Part shown: positions 6,903-10,178 of the stretch, one piece after another
Layout: the number at the start of each line of letters is the position of its first letter
Numbering within the stretch: the first letter of the stretch is position 1
Assembly: GCA_031257945.1 (NCBI GenBank)
Contig: JAIRNU010000029.1
Coordinates: forward strand, 1 to 10,178
Source of the DNA: Holosporales bacterium
GTDB lineage: Bacteria > Pseudomonadota > Alphaproteobacteria > BNTO01
Direction of reading: 5' to 3'
Length of the DNA stretch: 10,178 bases
Notes under the pieces: model-generated
The model's database searches: none
What the model saw: only the letters and a program-made list of their open reading frames with translations
What the model was told of the DNA's origin: nothing
Translations under genes and position numbers: made by a program

Positions 6903-7517
6903 TTACCGCGAGTAAAGTTCCACCACTAAATGTGGCTCCATTTGAACGGGATACGGCACATCAGCAGGTTTTGGGCCTCTGATAAATTTTCCCTTCATTG
7001 CCTCATAGTCGACATCAATGTAATCTGGAACTTGCCGTTCAGCCGAAGATATCGCGGTCAACACATTGGCATTCTCTTTCATTTTTGTAGAAAGAGAGAT
7101 CTCATCTCCATCCTGTACATTGTACGACGGGATATCCACTACTTTACCGTTCACCAGGATATGCCCATGGTTGACGATCTGCCTAGAAGCGAAAACAGTT
7201 GCTGCGAACTTCATTCTGTACACAACGGCATCAAGCCGACGTTCAAGCAATTCTATCATGTTCTCCGACGTATCTCCTTTGCGGCGGAGTGCCTCTGCAT
7301 AGACCCGACGGAACTGCTTTTCGTTGATATTGCCGTAGTACCCTCGCAGCTTCTGTTTGGCGTGTAACTGCACTCCGTAATCCGATAGCTTAGACCGTTG
7401 CTTCCCGTGTTGGCCGGGCCCATAATTACGGGTATTAAATGGGCTTTTTGCTCTTCCCCACAAATTAACACCTAAATGCCTGTCTATTTTATACTTCGTC
7501 GTAATGCGCTTTGTCAT
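6903..7517 (-). CDS. rpsD: 30S ribosomal protein S4
   Basis: The 204-residue protein is ribosomal protein S4, a primary 16S rRNA-binding protein that nucleates assembly of the small subunit body. Landmarks are GVNLWGRAK (16-24), the conserved YGPGQHGK (32-39), KLRGYYGNINEKQFRR (56-71), the S4 RNA-binding domain from LERRLDAVVYRMKFA through RQIVNHGHILVNGK to SYNVQDGDEI (about 91-140), and the characteristic end DVPYPVQMEPHLVVE. Length is normal and the zinc-binding cysteine cluster is absent, as in many bacterial S4 proteins. I place the start at 7515-7517 (MTKRITTKYK), with aaggt five bases upstream; the frame extends 27 codons further, but those residues do not belong to the family. The gene stands alone, not in the rpsM-rpsK-rpoA cluster, as is common outside enterobacteria. 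Confidence 0.98.
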   Translation of the reverse strand: MTKRITTKYKIDRHLGVNLWGRAKSPFNTRNYGPGQHGKQRSKLSDYGVQLHAKQKLRGYYGNINEKQFRRVYAEALRRKGDTSENMIELLERRLDAVVYRMKFAATVFASRQIVNHGHILVNGKVVDIPSYNVQDGDEISLSTKMKENANVLTAISSAERQVPDYIDVDYEAMKGKFIRGPKPADVPYPVQMEPHLVVELYSR

Positions 7518-7550
7518 TGATACCTTATAAAAAACAAAAACATCGTATAG

Positions 7551-7579
7551 ATTCTTCCACTTTATGCCGGAAAAGTCAA
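7551..7579 (-). promoter_or_regulatory. Possible rpsD promoter
   Basis: On the minus strand TTGACT (7574-7579, five of six consensus bases) is followed after 17 bases by AAGAAT (7551-7556, four of six). Transcription would start near 7544 and leave a leader of about 27 bases, too short for a large S4-binding regulatory fold. The spacing is ideal but the -10 is weak. Confidence 0.38.
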
Positions 7580-7697
7580 GGTGGTGCCAATTTGTCATTA
7601 GCCCCCGACATTATGCGTTGAATATGCAAAAAATGGTTGGTCCACTAACAAATCAAACGTCCAGGTTCATATCAAATGAGAAAAAAGGATAGGCAAA

Positions 7698-7751
7698 ATG
7701 GGCTTGCTGTTCCGTAAAAAATCCGAATTTGGTAATTGTGTGCTAGAGTGA
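7698..7751 (+). other. Possible 17-residue leader ORF upstream of the lipoprotein gene
   Basis: ATG at 7698 opens a 17-codon frame (MGLLFRKKSEFGNCVLE) ending in TGA at 7749-7751, with aggataggcaaa just before it as a fair ribosome binding site. The stop is 28 bases before the ATG of the next gene. It lies in the 250-base divergent gap between rpsD and the lipoprotein gene, in which I found no clear plus-strand promoter. It may be chance. Confidence 0.2.
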
Positions 7752-7779
7752 CTCGTTAGGATTTCTTTTGGATTTACTT

Positions 7780-8625
7780 ATGAAAAATCTATTTTTCCGC
7801 ATAGCCTTATCTGCTGGCTGTGCTTTTTCGTCGATGTCTTTAGCTGTAACTTCCTGCTTTGCTTCGAAGTCAAGGGTGGCTGATAAGATGCAACAGATTG
7901 CCGCAATGCTACGCAATTCGGCTGATGAGATGCAACAGAATGCCGCAATGCTACACCATTTTGCAGCGGTTCTCGGTGACGCAAGGAACACAGTTTATGC
8001 AGCGGTCTCACCAGAATTGTCGAAAAAACTGAACGCGATAATAGCAGCCGCTGAAGACGCTGTTCGTGCAAGTGGGAGCAACTTTCAAGACATTGGTACG
8101 TCAGTGATCTTTCACATATTACATACAAACATGGCAAAACAGGAATGGGACGATGCAGATTATGAAAGACTTTATTCTTTTACAAAACTGTCAAGCGCCT
8201 ATCGAGAATTAATAGATGATCTCGCTTTAAGCTTTAAGGATGACACAGTGCAAAGGAGCATGTCTTTTTGTGTGAGGGTTGATATGCTGAGCCGCGATAT
8301 CCCGCAATATTACGGTCGTATAGCTAAATTTCTTAAAAATCCATCAATAAGTAACTGTTCAACGCCAGGAATTCCAGGTGGCAAAACCGATCAGAGCAGT
8401 GTGGCTGTCAATGAATTCAGCCATACAGAACCTGTGCCAGATTGCGCGACTGCCTGGCTGATAGTAAACCACATACGAGAGCAGTTGCTAGCGGCTAGTA
8501 ATTTGATACCAACACGAACTGAAATGTTCCGTGAGTATGTAGCACAGCTAGCCCCATTGTTTCAACAATTGACCCAAGAGAAGAATGATTACATAAGATG
8601 CTATGAATGTCCTCTATTCTACTAA
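7780..8625 (+). CDS. Putative lipoprotein or secreted helical protein carrying family P peptide
   Basis: I do not recognise the family. From the ATG at 7780 the protein has 281 residues and opens with MKNLFFRIALSAGCAFSS and LAVTSCFAS, a good export signal; VTSC fits the lipobox, so lipidation at Cys26 is possible, as is ordinary cleavage a few residues later. Next come two 14-residue repeats (ADKMQQIAAMLRNS and a variant), then a mostly helical region to about residue 180. The family P peptide follows (about 182-215, core NPSISNCSTPGIPGG), then a helical tail. A TTG at 7768 has the better-spaced AGGA and would add four residues. The stop codon lies inside hairpin repeat copy B, so the original C-terminus may have been longer. 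An exported, surface or periplasmic protein is the reasonable inference; function is unknown. Confidence 0.75.
   Translation: MKNLFFRIALSAGCAFSSMSLAVTSCFASKSRVADKMQQIAAMLRNSADEMQQNAAMLHHFAAVLGDARNTVYAAVSPELSKKLNAIIAAAEDAVRASGSNFQDIGTSVIFHILHTNMAKQEWDDADYERLYSFTKLSSAYRELIDDLALSFKDDTVQRSMSFCVRVDMLSRDIPQYYGRIAKFLKNPSISNCSTPGIPGGKTDQSSVAVNEFSHTEPVPDCATAWLIVNHIREQLLAASNLIPTRTEMFREYVAQLAPLFQQLTQEKNDYIRCYECPLFY
7879..7962 (+). repeat. 42-base tandem duplication (two units)
   Basis: Units at 7879-7920 and 7921-7962 share gatgcaacaga and gccgcaatgcta and encode ADKMQQIAAMLRNS and ADEMQQNAAMLHHF. Fourteen residues are two heptads, and the spacing of Met, Ile and Leu suits a coiled coil. The step is a whole number of codons, so the frame is unaffected. 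Confidence 0.85.
8322..8426 (+). repeat. Family P palindromic peptide-coding element, copy 3, in frame inside the lipoprotein gene
   Basis: This is the same 105-base element as copies 1 and 2, without gaps. Relative to copy 1 it has six internal changes: Arg to Lys, Glu to Lys twice, Lys to Glu, Tyr to His, and one silent Gly codon. Similarity begins just upstream (tatagct from 8319) and fades after ccata at 8425. It lies about 200 bases before the gene's end, between two helical stretches, in the same frame and direction relative to its gene as copy 2. Confidence 0.9.
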
Positions 8626-8702
8626 AGATGCTGGATTGTTCTATCCGAAAAGCCGTAATTTTGTGCGGATATTGGGCCGGAATCTTTAGTTGATTGGGTA
8701 TA
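8621..8702 (+). repeat. Family H hairpin repeat, copy B, overlapping the upstream stop codon
   Basis: These 82 bases match 44-125 with one difference and in the same orientation. The outer stem is actaaagat (8621-8629) with atctttagt (8682-8690), and the inner pairings are as in copy A. The first bases provide the final Tyr codon and the TAA (8623-8625) of the preceding gene. Standing directly after that gene, the hairpin could end or protect its transcript, though no T-run follows. Confidence 0.88.
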
Positions 8703-8914
8703 GGACAAACACTGCGGAAAGTCTTAGCCTTTAGCTCTGGCTGATGGCTGAATTTCTGCCGTCTCTTGGAGAAAACTAGATACCCCCCTGAAAATAAATT
8801 CAAATTATTGATTGGGTGGCCGCTATTTATTACTACGTCACGCGCTAGCAGAGTTCCGGGATCTTGTTATTCCTCGCAATTATTCGTACAATTCGACAGT
8901 TCTTTTGTGTACTC

Positions 8915-8950
8915 TTTGCATAAAGTGGCTCCTCCCCCCGGTTTTATGCA
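8915..8950 (+). promoter_or_regulatory. Inverted repeat upstream of the paraslipin gene
   Basis: A perfect 9-base inverted repeat, ttgcataaa (8915-8923) and tttatgcaa (8942-8950), flanks an 18-base pyrimidine-rich spacer and ends 30 bases before the paraslipin start. It could be an operator or a leader hairpin. The rest of the 278-base gap (8703-8980) shows no clear promoter; TCGACA (8893-8898) is a possible -35, but its nearest -10 is badly spaced. Confidence 0.3.
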
Positions 8951-8980
8951 ATAGTATGTGTTGTTTTTGAGGTCCTTCTG

Positions 8981-9931
8981 ATGGTGCTGTTTTTTTCCCC
9001 TTATATAGCAGCTGGTGGTGTATTGCTAATACTCCTGCTTATGTGTGTTGTAATTGTCCCGCAGGGCTATGAATACACGCTTGAAAGATTTGGGCGTTAC
9101 ATAAGGACTTTGCAACCTGGGATACATTTCATTATGCCTATAGTAGAGCGTATCGGGGCGAAAGTAAGTTTGATGGAGACCGTATTGGATGTTCCCTCCC
9201 AAGACGTTATTACGAAGGATAACGCCGCAGTTACCGTTGACGGTGTAGTTTTTTTCAAAGTAGTAGAGGCGTCCAAATCCGCGTATAAAGTTGCAAATTT
9301 ACAACAGGCAATGCTGAACTTAACTATGACAAACATTCGGACCGTTATGGGCTCGATGGACCTCGATGAGCTTTTATCCAACAGGGAGGCAATTAATGCA
9401 CGGTTACTAGTAATTGTAAATGGAGCGGCGGGGCATTGGGGCACCCAAGTAACACGGATAGAAATCAAGGATATCCGGCCGCCGCGCGATTTAGTCGATT
9501 CTATGGCGCGTCAGATGAAGGCAGAGCGCGATAAACGGGCCGCAATATTAGAAGCAGAGGGCGAAAAGCAGGCGCAAATTCTGCGCTCGGAGGGGGCGAA
9601 GCGGTCTATGGTTTTGCAAGCAGAAGGCCGGTTGGAATCCGCCGCTAAGGACGCAGAGGCCAGGGAGCGCCTCGCCAAGGCCGAGGCTGTTGCAACTAAA
9701 TTATTGTCTGAGGCGACGAGGGACGGGGATGCAAAAGCTTTAAACTATTTCGTGGCGCAGAAGTATGTTGAAGCGATTACTGTACTCGCCCAAGCCCCGA
9801 ACCAAAAGGTTTTGCTAATGCCGCTTGACGTAGCGAATCTGGCGGGCACGGTTACAGGGATCACAGAAATCGTTAAACAAACGTTTAGTAAGGGGAGCGG
9901 CAAGCAGGCGCCTGAAAAATCGGTGTTCTGA
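8981..9931 (+). CDS. qmcA: SPFH-domain membrane protein, paraslipin/QmcA type
   Basis: The 316-residue protein is a stomatin/prohibitin-superfamily (SPFH) protein of the paraslipin subgroup, which includes E. coli QmcA and mitochondrial SLP-2; these form large membrane rings linked to membrane microdomains and often to FtsH-type proteolysis. One N-terminal membrane anchor (about residues 8-26, AAGGVLLILLLMCVVIV) is followed by VPQGYEYTLERFGRY, the SPFH core with LDVPSQDVITKDNA, the paraslipin stretch GSMDLDELLSNREAINARLL, and TRIEIKDIRPPRDLVDSM. A Glu/Ala-rich coiled coil (about 183-250, with EAEGEKQAQILRSEGAKR) and a C-terminal assembly region follow. Length is normal. The ATG has gaggt seven bases upstream. 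In many bacteria an NfeD-type gene follows directly; none is recognisable here in the 247 bases that remain. Confidence 0.96.
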   Translation: MVLFFSPYIAAGGVLLILLLMCVVIVPQGYEYTLERFGRYIRTLQPGIHFIMPIVERIGAKVSLMETVLDVPSQDVITKDNAAVTVDGVVFFKVVEASKSAYKVANLQQAMLNLTMTNIRTVMGSMDLDELLSNREAINARLLVIVNGAAGHWGTQVTRIEIKDIRPPRDLVDSMARQMKAERDKRAAILEAEGEKQAQILRSEGAKRSMVLQAEGRLESAAKDAEARERLAKAEAVATKLLSEATRDGDAKALNYFVAQKYVEAITVLAQAPNQKVLLMPLDVANLAGTVTGITEIVKQTFSKGSGKQAPEKSVF

Positions 9932-10178
9932 TCGCAGAGCACTCGATTTGTTAAGAGGCTTGGACATGCTTAATTCAATTTTACGGAGCGGGCCCCATTC
10001 AATTGCATGGTGGAAAAACTGGTCGAGCTCAGCACCCTACACATCCAGCTATCCCTTGAAATGCGCGGTATTCAGCGGTTGAGACAAGCGCTTGAAACAA
10101 GCGTAATGGCAGTTCTTGCATCTAGTTGGAAGCGCCCGCCCCCCACCCCTTGTGTTACTGTGGTTTGGCGGGGAGCGA
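9932..10178. other. No identifiable gene downstream of paraslipin
   Basis: Two weak plus-strand frames exist. The first, ATG 9966 to TGA 10080-10082 (38 residues), has a well-placed agagg seven bases upstream but no NfeD-like membrane segment. The second, ATG 10007 running off the window edge (57 codons), reads MVEKLVELSTLHIQLSLEM and looks partly helical but has no nearby ribosome binding site. A minus-strand frame is also open from the edge to 10072. None matches a family I know. A real gene may begin here and continue beyond the edge, or this may be a damaged nfeD remnant; the sequence does not decide. Confidence 0.35.

Noticed and set aside
7518..7598. A 27-residue N-terminal extension of S4 starting upstream at 7598
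   Set aside because: S4 proteins begin at the MTKRITTKYK position; aaggt is well placed there and the extension does not resemble the family.
44..8702. A composite transposon or genomic island bounded by the two direct hairpin repeats
   Set aside because: The interval contains rpsD and holC, has no transposase or integrase, and the repeats look like dispersed palindromes. Excision would remove an essential gene.
8703..8954. Short frames in the gap between the lipoprotein and paraslipin genes (for example 8766-8954)
   Set aside because: No ribosome binding site, no family resemblance and competing frames of similar length; read as intergenic.

Overview
The window looks like part of the chromosome of an alphaproteobacterium, most likely a host-associated one of the Rickettsiales type. 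The reasons are: the S4, paraslipin, HIT and HolC proteins all read as alphaproteobacterial; housekeeping genes sit next to unrelated neighbours instead of in their usual operons; and there are palindromic repeats, one of which encodes a peptide in frame inside genes, as the Rickettsia palindromic elements do. The genus cannot be fixed from the sequence alone.

Layout. Positions 1-552 are a repeat-rich, apparently decayed stretch. It holds one and a half copies of an ~82-base hairpin repeat (family H), a broken reading frame, and one copy of a 105-base palindromic peptide-coding element (family P). From 549 to 7517 all genes read leftward (minus strand). In transcription order they are rpsD (ribosomal protein S4), a 1749-residue BspA/TpLRR-type leucine-rich-repeat protein (LRR_5 family), a HIT-family nucleotide hydrolase, and holC (chi subunit of DNA polymerase III); the last two are one base apart. 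From about 7700 the genes read rightward: a putative lipoprotein or secreted helical protein of about 281 residues, then an SPFH/paraslipin (QmcA-type) membrane protein. The last ~250 bases hold no gene I can identify.

The most striking signal is family P. Three copies (441-545 plus strand, 4994-5098 minus strand, 8322-8426 plus strand) align without indels, and all are open in the same frame, encoding a core like NPSISN(C/R)STP(G/E)IPGG. Two are spliced in frame into unrelated, probably exported proteins: the giant LRR protein and the putative lipoprotein. The third is in a dead frame beside holC. Ten of eleven codon-changing comparisons between copies are nonsynonymous, which looks more like a tolerated selfish element than a conserved domain. 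Family H (1-27 partial, 41-125, 8621-8702) is a second palindromic family; its right-hand copy supplies the stop codon of the lipoprotein gene.

The giant LRR gene has many layers of repetition: a hexanucleotide (Glu-Pro) tract, a polyproline stretch, a 120-base tandem duplication directly beside the family P insertion, two separately homogenised LRR arrays with 46- and 47-residue periods, and five recurring non-LRR islands. It is the best candidate here for a host-facing, rapidly changing protein, but its secretion route and function are not visible.
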